A DNA stretch of 64,000 bases, taken from positions 76,557,638-76,621,637 of the forward strand of contig NC_054704.1 in the NCBI RefSeq assembly GCF_016097555.1, given 5' to 3'. Shown here piece after piece: positions 22,066 through 48,705 of the stretch (its first letter is position 1; the number at the start of each line of letters is the position of its first letter). Both the position numbers and the translations under genes were made by a program. This stretch comes from Gigantopelta aegis. Taxonomy: Eukaryota > Mollusca > Gastropoda > Neomphalida > Peltospiridae. The notes beneath the pieces are model-generated. The model had not been told where the DNA came from and made no database searches. It saw only the letters and a program-made list of their open reading frames with translations.

Positions 22066-22294
22066 ATATCAAATTAAGGTTCAAGCACGCTGTCCTGGGC
22101 ACACACCTCAGCTATCTGGGCTGGCTGTCCAGGACAGTGGGTTAGTTGTTAGTGAGAGAGAAGAGGGTGTCGTGGCCTTACACCAACCCACTGAGGTGTT
22201 AAAACGTGCTCTGGGTGGAAGCTGGTACCAGGCTGCGAACCCAGTACCTACCAGCCTTATGTCCAATGGCTTAACCATGACACCACCGAGGCTG
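22066..22294 (-). mobile_element. SINE of the GTGTGCCC-type family
   Basis: On the minus strand it starts CCAGCCTCGGTGGTGTCATG, has TGGGTTCGCAGCCTGG near a B-box position, and runs to CAGGACAGCGTGCTTGAACC. It is related to 18068-18290. The head resembles that of SINE type A in this window while the 3' body differs. Confidence 0.7.
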
Positions 22295-25065
22295 GTATTC
22301 AGAATTTAATACACTTCCTTTTTAGCTTTTGATTCTCACATCTAAATTATAGTATCCTGTATTCTATAATTGTTTTAATTAAATTAAAACTAATGTAACT
22401 TTTACTTGTATGTCCTCTGTCATGGAAAGCATTCAGTATTTTAATATTGCACTTGTTATTTACTGCATTTTTGTACATTACAAATCATGTATAGTGGAGC
22501 ACTGTTGGTTTCAAATTCAGTTATCATGGTTTTGTCAGTTACCGTAGTTATCATAGATAATTAAGAATGTGTGTTTAGGTAAAAACATATATCAGTGTGT
22601 GCAAATTAGTTATGGCATTTAACTAGTCACCTCAGATTGTTAGACATTGTTACTCATTGCCCAACATTGTATTACTAGCAATTTGATTTTTAATTTAATC
22701 TTCTTCTTTTTTTCAGCTGTACAATTATATAATCAGCTTCAAGTCAAACTGTGTCAAACAGTTTGTGAACAGAGTTTAGTCCGTGTATAATTGTAATCTT
22801 CCTGCCTTTGTAAAACATTTTGTATTGAGTAACAATTTATTTCTCAGTATGAATGTTCATGAATTAACAGTTCTAGAAAACACAGTTTTCCAGGAAACTG
22901 CAATACCTTGGTCCTTTAAAAAAAAAAAAAAATGACTAAAAAAGAGGTTTTGACTTTAAGCTGATTAAATGTGTATTTCTTTTGAATTATTACATGATTT
23001 GCAAAATCAAAAAAAAGAGTAAGAAATAGTAAAATATCAATTTGTTGTTACAAGTAGTTACAAGAACAGTTAAAGACCTGAGAAATACAACAAATTAGAC
23101 ATACAGTGCAGACTGTCTAAATCGGCATCTGACTAACTAGCAGTATATTTTTGTTATCAATCACACATATATTTGCTTTGAACAGACTGTATGATATATA
23201 GCTTTTCTGGATAACTGTATACTTTCATACTGTAATAATATGTAGTCTATTCTGAATGAATGATAAATGAAAAGAATCCAGTTTAACCGTTATGACAATT
23301 AGTATACCATGTTTTATTGTTACTCAGGACAAATATATTTATAAATGGACAGTAATAATTATAATACAAAACAAGAAAAGAAATGTTATTTTTGTTATTT
23401 TTATTATTATTGTTTATTAAATCAAGATTATTTTATATATGGACTAAGCATTGAGTAGGGTTTTTTAATGATAAAAAGGGGAATTGAAGATCGGAGTATT
23501 TTTCTCAAAGTCATTATTAGTTAATATTAATATGATACGTTGTATGATATCAGTTTATTTGTTTTTGATGGGCTTGATTTTCACTTTATCTTATATGGAA
23601 TCTCTACATCTGTGATAATGTGTGATAGCATGCCTATCACACATGTGCAAATAACATGTTTTTAAAATATCTGTAAATAATATTTTTATATTCATGTATT
23701 TAAAAATATGTGACATATTATGTTGCGGCATATGTATTGAAAACATCTTCTTTACTGTATTAGGTAGGATCATCAGTCTTGGTGTGGAAATACAGGTTGA
23801 AAGAACAGTGTGTTGTGTACCATAATTAGGACACTTTGACCTACTTTTAATGCAAAATTGATCATAGAATCTTGCTAATTCAAATGGTTCTCCAGACTGT
23901 ATGAGGCAACATCATTAAACTCTGTGTATCATTTCTTCTTGAGAAGCAAGTATTATGTGTATTTAAAACATGTTATTGTTAAGAACTGGTAAAACTTCTT
24001 CTTTCTTTTTTTTAAGCTAGCTTAAAATCCTGAGAAAAGAAAGAAAAGAATGTAATATCGACTGTGCCAGTAAAGTGATTGAAGACCTAGTTTCATTTTC
24101 TTCTTTATTTCTGTTAATTGTGCATGGTATCAACATGTATAGCCAAACTTTCAAATGTAAATGACATTCTCTATAATCCAATGAAATAATAAAAATGACC
24201 CTGACTCCCTTTTTTTTTTTTCCTTGCAGTAATACATCATTTTCACTTTGATTATTTTCATTATTATATTAAGAATTATATTAAGAATTGTAAATAAAAT
24301 TTTACCAATCGACACAATGCTAACCTTGTGAGTCGGGTAACAGCATACAATACTCTTTTAATGACCCTACAGTAAATAATGTAATTTGTGGTGTTTCTTT
24401 TTCTTGTAAAAGCAATTACATTCCCTAATGGTAATAGATTGTGTGTTCTGCTGCATACAGTCTTTATTTTAGGAACGTGCACCACAATACATGTATATGT
24501 TGTATCAATAAATTATTGATAATAATTAGAACTATTGCAATGTTACAGACATAATAATTTTATTCACTTGTATATTCAATGTACATTAAATGTATATTTT
24601 AACTATGTGGGTACACTAATCATTTTTAATGCACATTTTAACTACATGGGTACACTATGTTCATTTTAAACCATATTTTAAATATTCATGTATATAGAAA
24701 TAAACCATATCAGTAAACTAGTATATTATTTGTGTTGTTTCTTCCACCATATTTCCATTATTCTCTGAAGTAATGACTATAGTTGCCAAGGAAAGCTACA
24801 GAATGGAACAGAAACGATCTTTATTTCACTCCAGACCACCAACCGACAGCATCATGGGATTGTATACGTACTAACACATATGACAAGATTGCAAGAGTCC
24901 TATCTTTATAGCATATACAGACGTAAATACAAATTTTAAGATCAGTATCGGAAGATCTAGCACAAATTGGTTTTCAAGAGGAAAAGGGGTTATTTATAGT
25001 GTTCATAAATTAGGGTTTTTTAAGAGTACTGACACATTTACAGTTGAAGAGTTCTTTCATTTTAA

Positions 25066-25468
25066 TTGAGACCGGCCTTGGTGGCGTCGTGGCAGGCCAT
25101 CGGTCTACAGGCTGGTAGGTACTGGGTTCGGATCCCTGTCGAGGCATGGGATTTTTAATCCATATACCGACTCCAAACCCTGAGTGAGTGCTCCGCAAGG
25201 CTCAGTGGGTAGGTGTAAACCACTTGCACCGACCAGTGATCCATAACTGGTTCAACAAAGGCTATGGTTTGTGCTATCCTGTCTGTGAGAAGCGCAAATA
25301 AAAGATCCCTTGCTGCCTGTCGTAAAAAGAGTAGCCTATGTGGCGACAGCGGGTTTCCTTTTAAATACCAGTGTCAGAATGACCATATGTTTGACGTCCA
25401 ATAGCCGATGATAAAATAAAAAAATCAATGTGCTCCAGTGGCGTCGTTAAATAAAACAAACTACTTTT
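25066..25468 (+). mobile_element. Full-length tRNA-headed SINE (type A head, AACAAACT tail)
   Basis: Has the type A head (GGCGTCGTGGCAGGCCATCG, GGTTCGGATCC) joined to the shared core. It ends in the tail CCAATAGCCGATG...GTCGTTAAATAAAACAAACT, unlike the type A copy at 6869-7265. The junction shows that heads and tails have been exchanged in this SINE group. Confidence 0.9.
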
Positions 25469-26067
25469 TTTCATTTTAATTGAATTGGGTCTGACAGAGT
25501 AATATTTTATTAACAATCTCATTCATGCTTCTTTAAGTTTATGACATATAAAAAGATAATGAAATTTATTACCCATATTGTCTATATTACATAATGTGCA
25601 TGTCCTTTGTTATTTTGGTATACAAGGGTATTTAAGATCAGTTTCCAAGCTGTAAACTTTTAACTAAGCCATTACCATTTTCGTGTTTCTGCACACTGCA
25701 GTCAAATGGATGTTTTAACAAGGTCACGACTCTTTCATTCCCCCCCCCCCCATATGAATTGCTATTAGGTGTTTTGCCTATAAATAAACTGCCATTCCCT
25801 TGAAGGATACATCCTACTTTGCCTGTAGTAAGACTGCCACTTCCAGAACTGATTTCACAAAAACGGTCTTGACATGGTGAAATAACTTAAGTCAGTACAG
25901 GTTATTATCCGCCTAGTTCCAGATATACAGGGAGATACAACCAGTGCAATATGTGTATAACTATTTCACATGGCCAATGAATGATGTTATTTTGGGAAGC
26001 TCTTTGTTTGGGCAATACAAAACTCCTGACATTTATTTCGTAAAATAAGTACAACACACAAGTTTAT

Positions 26068-26391
26068 TAGGGCCTCCACGAGTCCAAAATATTGTACTCG
26101 AGTACTCGAGGGTCAAATTCGACCTGGACCCAAGTACCTGACACTAATTACTAGATGATGATGAAACTAAAGAATAAAGTAAAATATATGCATCTTAATT
26201 TCAGCGCAGGACATGAATCTGAAATCATGTTATTGAATTGCATTTAAAAACCGGTTGATGCATTCAGTATTGTGATGGATGGACGGCCAGATTAAAAAGA
26301 GAAACTAGTGCGTGATCATACGTTTATTGTGTAGCTTGTATTACTGGTTAGACTAGACTCAACCCGTGCCCGAGTACTCGTGGAGACTCTA
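26068..26391. mobile_element. hAT-like MITE, 324 bp
   Basis: The ends TAGGGCCTCCACGAGT and ACTCGTGGAGACTCTA are inverted. The flanks AAGTTTAT (26060-26067) and AAGCTTAT (26392-26399) match at 7 of 8 positions, as an aged 8-bp hAT duplication would. It contains repeated ACTCGAGTACTCGAG-type words and no coding capacity. Confidence 0.85.
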
Positions 26392-26445
26392 AAGCTTATA
26401 TGTAAATCTCGCTTTATTGTCATATACCTAAATTAACAAGTGGGC

Positions 26446-26896
26446 AGGATCTAGCTCAGTTAGTAGAGCACTCGCCTACGGTGCTTGCATTGTATACAAA
26501 CTAATTGCAGTTAAATAATATTTGGTTTACTATATGAATTGTTGAACAACGGGTCCTTCAAATGTCACCTTTTGTTGTCTGTAAGTGGGCTATGGCCTAA
26601 AAATGGAATAAAGAATTGAATTGAATTGAATTATAGGATTGAACCACCTCAGTGGATCCATCCTCTGATTGTTTTTTCCCCGATCCCAACCAGTGCACCA
26701 TGACAGGTATATCAAAGGCTGTGGTATGTGCTGTCCTGTCTGTGGGAATGTGCGTATCCCTTGCTGTTAATGGAAAAATGTATGTGGGTTTCCCTAAGAC
26801 TACAAGTCATAAATTACCAAATGTTTGACATCCAATAGCCTATGATTAATAAATCAGTGTGTTTTAGTCACATGTTAAACAAAACAAACTTCAACT
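26446..26896 (+). mobile_element. SINE (head type C) with a LINE-tail-like insert
   Basis: The head GGATCTAGCTCAGTTAGTAG and the core from about 26632 on are separated by about 130 bases. That insert ends AATGGAATAAAGAATTGAAT and (GAATT)n, the pattern of a LINE 3' end with a pentanucleotide tail. The SINE tail ends GTTAAACAAAACAAACTTC. Confidence 0.7.
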
Positions 26897-27408
26897 TCCC
26901 ACATCAGAATGACTAAAAATTAATATTTGAATAAGGACTAAAATAGTTCTGAACATTAGCATTAGCAAGTTTCTATTTTTAACGGTATATGCCTAAAAAT
27001 TTAATAACAGGATTAGTCATTAATTCCACATGTAACAATAATAATATTAGTAGTAATAATAATAGTAAAACAATTTATTATAAACTTCACCATTGCAGTT
27101 GGTGAATACATCGTAATTCTATATACTTATTTTAAATAATTCATGTTCATAATGACTTGCAGATATCATTTTGGATAAGTTTGAATAAAATTGCTCACAC
27201 ATTTTTATAATATTATCATTAATACTTTTGAATGCTATAAATTATAATTTATTTTTCATGAATTCGTTAATTTTTACTTTTGTATTGTGCAAAGTTATAT
27301 AATCTTTATTTCAAACCCTTAAAGGGCCTCATATTATTACCGACTGGAATGTCAATACACAGTAGCCTCCCCATGATTAAATCATTTAAAAACACCCGGA
27401 TTAGGAAA

Positions 27409-27416
27409 TGACGTCA
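27409..27416. promoter_or_regulatory. CRE-like palindrome TGACGTCA upstream of RAB10
   Basis: A perfect 8-bp cAMP-response-element consensus lies about 225 bases before the RAB10 start codon, in a locally more GC-rich stretch that probably includes the promoter. Its use is not shown. TGACGTCA also occurs by chance and in nearby repeats. Confidence 0.35.
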
Positions 27417-27640
27417 GGGGACACAGTGGCCGGTGGAGTGTGAACTTAACGAGTTGTGTTGATTAAAACAGTACAATACACAGTCAGAATCCATTATGCA
27501 AGTGAACGAGGAAAGGTGTCAAAAATTATTATGGACTGTATAATTATTACTCTTTAAATCTCTATTTCTGTTGAAGTGTAAGATCGAAGCGTAGAACTGC
27601 ATCTGTCTGGACGCCATATTGCATTTTGAATGACTGAAAA

Positions 27641-42599
<14,959 letters not shown>

Positions 42600-43328
42600 G
42601 ACTTAAACAAATATGAACCATGAACTTTCTGTTATCTATAATATATCTCGGCACCTTGCTCATGTTGTGGACTTAGTTGTACGTCTGCAAAATTCCAGTC
42701 TTGGTGCTAGAATCTTAAAAAGTCTGATGCCTGCTCGTTGAAAGATTATTAATATTTTCGGCATCAGGGGTTGTAATCAAGATGTCATATAAGCAGTCTA
42801 ATGTTTTGGGGATCATTAAGAAACGGTGTTCCAGATTTTTCCTTTCGGACAGGAGTGCCCGAGCATCACTGTGACGAGTCCACAAAGAACGGTTCTTCTT
42901 CAAGTCGTAAACATCACAGCTGTTAATCCACCATGGATCCATCTTTAACAGTCGCGGATCAAGAGAGTTTGTGTGTGTGTATATATATGTATATGTATGG
43001 AGAATCAACATTAGGGAACCAGTTTCATCGATTAATTATTGCTACGGCTTGCAGTGTCTCCTTTAATCTTTTTGTCCTCTGACCCGAGTACATTGTACCA
43101 TACCGCTGGTTCTGCGTCGTTCTGTGTTTCCACAGTCTATGGCCAACATCCCTTTTCTCTTAGAAAAATTCACACATGTTCATCAATTCTGTTAGTAGTT
43201 AAAATGTCTTCTTTTCTGTTTGGAATGGCAGTGTTTTACTTTTGGTGTACACTATTTTTAAGTGAGCTTGTTAGTAATGTTATGCATAACGTCATTACAT
43301 CAATATTGTGAATGAGTAATGCTGGCTT

Positions 43329-43334
43329 AATAAA
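43329..43334 (+). terminator. Candidate polyadenylation signal AATAAA (RAB10, proximal)
   Basis: Canonical hexamer about 730 bases past the stop, with GU-rich sequence 25-50 bases downstream, just before the 73-bp tandem array. Confidence 0.45.
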
Positions 43335-43417
43335 ATGAATGACTAGTTTTGTCACTGCGTGAATGTGTTCAGCTTGTGTGATCTCTGGTATACAGTGCCG
43401 TTCTCTCCACAGTTAAA

Positions 43418-43709
43418 TGGACAAGATGTCAAGATAAACCATTTGCTTAGATACTGCATTTTGTTGCCAGTAACAGGTTTGAAAAGCCAATGGACAAGAT
43501 GTCAAGATAAACCATTTGCTTAGATACTGCATTTTGTTGCCAGTAACAGGTTTGAAAAGCCAATGGACAAGATGTCAAGATAAACCATTTGCTTAGATAC
43601 TGCATTTTGTTGCCAGTAACAAGTTTGAAAAGCCAATGGACAAGATGTCAAGATAAACCATTTGCTTAGATACTGCATTTTGTTGCCAGTAACAGGTTTG
43701 AAAAGCCAA
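43418..43709. repeat. 73-bp tandem repeat, exactly four units
   Basis: Each unit runs TGGACAAGATGTCAAGATAA through ACTGCATTTTGTTGCCAGTA to GTTTGAAAAGCCAA. Units start at 43418, 43491, 43564 and 43637, and only one or two bases differ (for example AACAAGTTTG for AACAGGTTTG in one). Since 73 is not a multiple of three, it is not a coding repeat. The near-identity means a recent expansion. Confidence 0.97.
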
Positions 43710-44520
43710 AAATATAACGCAATTCTGAACAGCTCGATATCCATTCATCTTTACATAATTACACAAACACTGAATAATTTGGGAGAATGCATTAAAAGTA
43801 TTTATAGAAATGAGAGAGTTGCAGATAAAGAAGTAATGTTTTAGAAAGAAAATTATGAAAGTGAAGCAAGAATCATTTATACAATGAAGTACTTATTATT
43901 TGGAAAAGAAAAGGCCTAAACAGATTAAACATGGAAAAAAAAAAAATTGAAGTGAGGGTTGTAACTTCAGTGAAGTGTAATTATATATAAGATCTTTTAT
44001 TTATTTAAAAAAAAAAAAAGCAGAGAGGAGCATGGGAATGAACAAGATTCAGCATTTTATATTTACTAATAGGTACACACATTTCCCAATCTTAGCAGCA
44101 AGTAGTATGTAAACATGACTCGAGCATATATCTTGCTTTTGCAATGGCCTTAGTAATACTAACGGATGTCTTGTACATTTGCTTTTGCAATGTACGCTAG
44201 AAATCTTGCATGTCTTAATGAGTAACTGACAGGTTTGGCTTACCCCCCATTAATAAGAAGACATTTTTTTTTGATCTCAATGGTTTTTTTTAAATGAGTC
44301 CAAAATTGGTAGCTTTGAATGTCTGGATTTCATACCACGCATAACAATAATAGGCCCTGTTTCTTCAGTACCTCATCAGTCGTGCCACTGCTCTTTAGCA
44401 TAGTGCAAGTGTTGTTCACAAAATATATACTGTTGGTATGTTATATAATACTGTACATGTCACAGCCTACGTGATAGCTTAAACATTTAAATATTATTTT
44501 CACTTTGTAATATTGCTATA

Positions 44521-44526
44521 AATAAA
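44521..44526 (+). terminator. Candidate polyadenylation signal AATAAA (RAB10, distal)
   Basis: Canonical hexamer in CTATAAATAAAATAACC, with a T/G-rich stretch after it. It would give a 3' UTR of about 1.9 kb. Confidence 0.4.
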
Positions 44527-44686
44527 ATAACCTTGTAATTTGTGCTAAATTTTGTTTTATTTTTGTTTTGGTATACAACACAAAATAAACGACTGTCCCT
44601 TGGTATTTTTTTTGCCTTTGTAGTTGAATATGGTACACAATTATTATTATACTAGACTAAGGGGTGCAGAAATGAAAATATCTGAC

Positions 44687-45310
44687 TACCGTATACACAA
44701 ATATTTTCGTGGCTAAAATAATTGGCGACGGGCTTTCATTTTACATTTTCGCGAGGAATTATTTTCACGACTGTTCCCCGATAATGAAATCAAAATTACC
44801 CATATTTCATTTGTCAAACTCTTTTCAATGACTATTTCATGCACACACTTGGACATGTTACCATGCTGTCAGCGAGATGTCAATGTTGTATGTATGTCTG
44901 ATAAGACATGTTATTGATGGAACATGCACATGCGATACAGAAAATTGAAAAACGCAAATATCAGAAGAAATAACTTTTAGTTATTGGTGGTAACCAAAAA
45001 CTTCTATTCAAGGTTAAACAAAAAACAAACAAAACTCAGATTACGTAACAACAGACTTGCCCACAACTCTGTCACTTCGATTCAAATCCACGTGACCAGG
45101 CAGGTTTACAGAATCACATGACCTTGTGGACCTCTGACTGCTTGATTCTGATATGGGTTGGGCGTGTAGAGATAAGATTATATATTATATGGTAAATAAT
45201 AATATACCAAATCAGAAATAAGTTTGTGTGTAATTAAATTTGCGGTGCTATCAACATGTTTGTGATTTTCACAGTATATTTTATTCGTGAACATATTTGC
45301 GTATACGGTA
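44687..45310. mobile_element. TIR element, 0.62 kb, CCGTATAC ends
   Basis: The left TACCGTATACACAAATATTT is the complement of the right AATATATTTGCGTATACGGTA-type end. Subterminal TTCGTGG/TTCGTGA words also pair. TA flanks both ends, so a TA duplication is possible. The exact ends are uncertain by a few bases. No transposase. Confidence 0.6.
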
Positions 45311-46760
45311 ATTCCAGAACCAGTACGGTATTGGCCAAAATTTACTGGTCTGCTAGAATTTCTACAGCACTGATCATGTTATTTAATTTTATTGTAATAC
45401 ACAAAAACTTAAATAATCATCCATTGAAAACACAAAATGTTGAGATCTTTTGTTCATTTTATAATATTAACTTAAAATGGGTGAAATGAAGAGTAATAAA
45501 GGTTGTCCATGGCGCTAGTAAGTGTTTGTTTTTTTAATTCATCCGTCAGATTTTTAAATCGCATTGGTGAGTGAACTGGTACTTTCTGCACCCTTATACT
45601 AAGGACCCTACATAGAAGCAGAAACAGCTGGTGGGAGGGGGTTGTTTTTTCAGGAAGATTGTAGATTTTGAGCTCAATAAGTAGACATTACCAGTAATAT
45701 CGGAGTATCGCAAGTGAAATTTGTTTTTACAAAACTTGTTAAGATTACCAAACGTTAATTTGAGAAAGACTGTTTTATGTTTATAACTTTATGTACATGC
45801 ATATATCACTTGTTTATATCAATTACATAACAGGATTTAATCAATTTTAGGATAACCACCATGCATATAACCTTCCTTGCACAGTAAATAAAAAAGCAAT
45901 TACGTGAAAACTTCAATTTTTTTCAGTTTTTGACTTTAGAAATGCAGGAGTTGAATTTTAATTTTGGAGGGACATGGCAAGTGTTACATTCATTTAAATA
46001 ACAGAAATTAGGGCAATTTGGAGGGGGGATGCCAGGACAAACTTTTCCTTCACAAGAGAGGCACAAAGGCAACTTACTTTCTATCAAATTTTTTAGGACA
46101 AAAAATTATTTTAAACTGGTGCCTTGGGCTCTAGCCTATGCAATTTGTTGGAAATGGATGCCTTGTATCACATTACCAATTATAGTTTTCTGTCTTACAT
46201 GTACAACATTGAATCTGTGGGAAGGGCACTGTGGCAAAACAGGTAAGGAACCATGGCATTTGTCTTGCCATAAACAACTTATAATAGTCATTGTCATGAT
46301 ATAATTTGAATCTTGCATATGTTGTAAAAACAGTTTTCTATTGCATGTACTAGTAAGAAACCACAAACTGGTTGGAGATGATATACAGGTACATAGTAGA
46401 AAAAAATTCCAATTGCAAATAATAGAGGATTGTATGCAATAAGTATGGAATTGTAAAATGTCCTAGTTTGTACCAGGTATAAAGAATGTTGACCAATGAC
46501 AGAAGTTGTTTTTCTCAAACATTGAATTCTAATCTTACTATTCACTCCAATGCAAGACATGAATGTTCTAAATCGCAGGAATCCCCAACAATAACGTCAG
46601 GTATGTTATAGTAACATTATATATGTAGCTATAGTATTTGTATTGGGGGTTTCTGTTTTGGGGTACCTGTGTTCTAAATCAGCTGTTATTAGATTGAGTG
46701 TCCTTGAACCGTATCCTGTGTTTACGTGTGAGGATAGGGCTAGATCTTACTTTGTTTTAA

Positions 46761-46930
46761 AGGGACTGTACTGAGTTTGCTGCCATTCTAAGGAGATTAA
46801 ACATAGCTGTTTTAACAACTAAAATTACAAATTAAATACATTTTCTTGTTTATAATGTCCAGTATCTGTATATATTCAGTATTTCTGGACATCTTACTGT
46901 TTATAATAGCTAAAACTTCATTTTACTTTG
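46761..46930. mobile_element. Truncated copy of the TTAA MITE
   Basis: After TTAA comes AGGGACTGTACTGAGTTTGC TGCC, the left end of the 36727-37067 family, with more similarity inside (TCAGTATTTCTGGACATCTT). No right end was found. Confidence 0.65.
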
Positions 46931-47136
46931 TAATATTTTTTCCCCCGTACATTTGAAGTTATTGGGTGGTAAAATCTGGTATTGAATTCTAGAAACATTC
47001 AGGTGAACACAAACACCTTGTATATACACCAGGGTTCCTAGAATTTTCTAAATATCCACTAGTCATGGGATTGGTGATTTTCAAAATCCACCAACCATGG
47101 TTAAAAATCTACTGTATAATACACAAACATTGAGAG

Positions 47137-47240
47137 AAAAATTTACGAAACCTGTTTTACTTAAATACTGGTATTTAAGCATAGTAAATGTATGCGGCTA
47201 CACCTGTCTAAGTCTAAAACAGGCTTTGTAAATTCGGCCC
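47137..47240. repeat. Hairpin MITE-like palindrome (copy 1)
   Basis: The left ATTTACGAAACCTGTTTTAC pairs with the right AAACAGGCTTTGTAAATTCG around a short centre holding GTAAATGTATGCGGCTACAC. Same family as 51973-52082. Confidence 0.75.
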
Positions 47241-48180
47241 TGATATTCTAAACAAAAATATGCATTTCATATGTAATTTTAGTGATTAAGAATGCTCATT
47301 CAGTCAGAAACATGTTATAACAATAGCAAACCCAGGTTGTCTGGTTCTGACAAGTACTGGTTCTAAAATACACATATTTCCTTAAATCTGATATTACAAT
47401 GTACAATAAATGTGTAAGTTTTAAAAGCTGTGGTGCTGTTAAGCTTAAACAATTGCTGGTTGTTGAAGATGTGCATCATTTCGATAGCCAACACTGGCAG
47501 ATATTTTGCTTTATATTTGCTTTATAATAGTGTAAAAGAGTAAATATAAAAGTGTTCCCCCACTTTTTGGCACCTTCCTACGCCACTGGCCAATACTTTA
47601 TTTATCAACAGACAACAACAAATTTTGATCTAACTTTGTTAAAGTAATTAATCTTCTCGTCGAAGGAACTGAATGGCAAAAAAAACAAAAACATTTTAAT
47701 GAGAGAACATCATGTATTTCAAAAACATTGTTCAGGGTAAAGTTCATGTTCCAGTTAAACTTAAGAGAGTTGTCCAATATGTCATCTGAAAACTGTGTTA
47801 TGAAACTGTTGTGCTAATACTTTTATGTTGTGTCATACTTCACTGAAAACAGATTTTCTTGTCACCTGTCCTTTGTTTTATTCATGTTTTGAAGCATAAT
47901 AAAGATTCATAGGTAGCTGGAAAAACTTCATAAAACAACTGTTATTAGTGTTTATTGCCCTTGTTGTGTTGAAACATTTCACACTTTTTTGTTTGTTTAT
48001 AATTATTGTACAGACCTTTTGCAGCAATAACTTTTACAGTTTGGAAACAATTAAGATAAAAATAATAGAAAAATGGTCTCTCTTTTGTTTTGTTTTGTTT
48101 AATTTAATTGATATGATTTTAAATAATGTGAAAACCAATATGTATATGAATAACACTATTACTAATGTTTTGGAGAATAA

Positions 48181-48705
48181 ATGTCTTTAAACAAAACAAA
48201 CTTTAATTTGAAAGTTAGTGTGTATAGTCATAACTTCATTGCATACAAACATGACCAATTTTCAGTGGTAAAAGATGCCATGTTATCATTTGGTAGATGC
48301 AGCCTATGTAAAGTATTGGCTTTTCTCTGTCACTACCTAATAACCATGATACACATCAACAAATTGCCAAAGTTTAAAACATACAAACATGACCAATTTT
48401 CAGTGGTAAAAGATGCCATGTTATCATTTGGTAGATGCAGCCTATGTAAAGTATTGGCTTTTCTCTGTCACTACCTAATAACCGTGATACACATCAACAA
48501 ATTGCCAAAGTTTGAAACATACAAACATGACCAATTTTCAGTGGTAAAAGATGCCATGTTATCATTTGGTAGATGCAGCCTATGTAAAGTATTGGCTTTT
48601 CTCTGTCACTACCTAATAACCGTGATACACATCAACAAATTGCCAAAGTTCGAAACATGCTCAGATATCATTAGACTTTCCTTTCCCATTTCTGATGATC
48701 AGTAA
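48181..48705 (+). other. 174-codon ORF made by an in-frame 138-bp tandem repeat
   Basis: The ORF starts in a SINE-tail-like word (AATGTCTTTAAACAAAACAA) and runs through three 46-residue repeats (YKHDQFSVVKDAMLSFGRCS, LCKVLAFLCHYLITVIHINK, LPKFET). I do not recognise the protein. There is no Kozak support, no splice context and no non-repeat coding sequence. A 138-bp unit (46 x 3) with one open frame stays open in every copy, so the ORF length alone proves little. The unit has a hydrophobic stretch (LAFLCHYLITVIHI) that could span a membrane if made. Confidence 0.3.
48244..48657. repeat. 138-bp tandem repeat, three units
   Basis: Units start at TACAAACATGACC (48244, 48382, 48520). They differ at only a few bases: ACCATGATAC in unit 1 against ACCGTGATAC in units 2 and 3, and small changes at the unit joins. 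A recent tandem amplification. Confidence 0.96.

Larger units (their letters stand above)
19601..27300. other. Intergenic or extended 3' UTR region, no gene seen
   Basis: AT-rich, with scattered poly-A/T runs and no ORF with protein-like composition. It holds two SINEs (22066-22294 minus; 25066-25468 plus), a hAT-like MITE (26068-26391) and a SINE with a foreign insert (26446-26896). The stretch 19601-22060 and most of 22300-25060 show nothing that I can name. Confidence 0.6.
42600..44550 (+). other. RAB10: Probable RAB10 3' UTR and flank
   Basis: Non-coding. Candidate AATAAA signals lie at 43329-43334 (followed by a TGTGTTCAGCTTGTGTG run) and 44521-44526 (followed by TTTGTGC and T-rich sequence). 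If the later one is used, the 73-bp x 4 array is transcribed within the 3' UTR. Confidence 0.5.

Noticed and set aside
25080..25150. tRNA-like B box GGTTCGGATCC
   Set aside because: Part of the type A SINE head, present in several copies. No separate tRNA gene.
26446..26500. tRNA gene-like A box (GGATCTAGCTCAGTTAGTAG)
   Set aside because: It is the head of a SINE. The cloverleaf cannot be completed and the same head is joined to the SINE core elsewhere.
42715..43011. 98-codon minus-strand ORF after RAB10
   Set aside because: Lies in the RAB10 3' UTR, has no family likeness and begins in a TA/TG microsatellite-like stretch.
43418..43709. CRISPR-like array (four evenly spaced repeats)
   Set aside because: The 73-bp units are contiguous with no spacers, and the genome is eukaryotic. 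It is an ordinary tandem repeat.
46029..46304. 91-codon ORF MPGQTFPSQERH...
   Set aside because: No recognisable family, no splice context, and composition like the surrounding AT-rich DNA. The minus-strand ORFs over the same place are no better.
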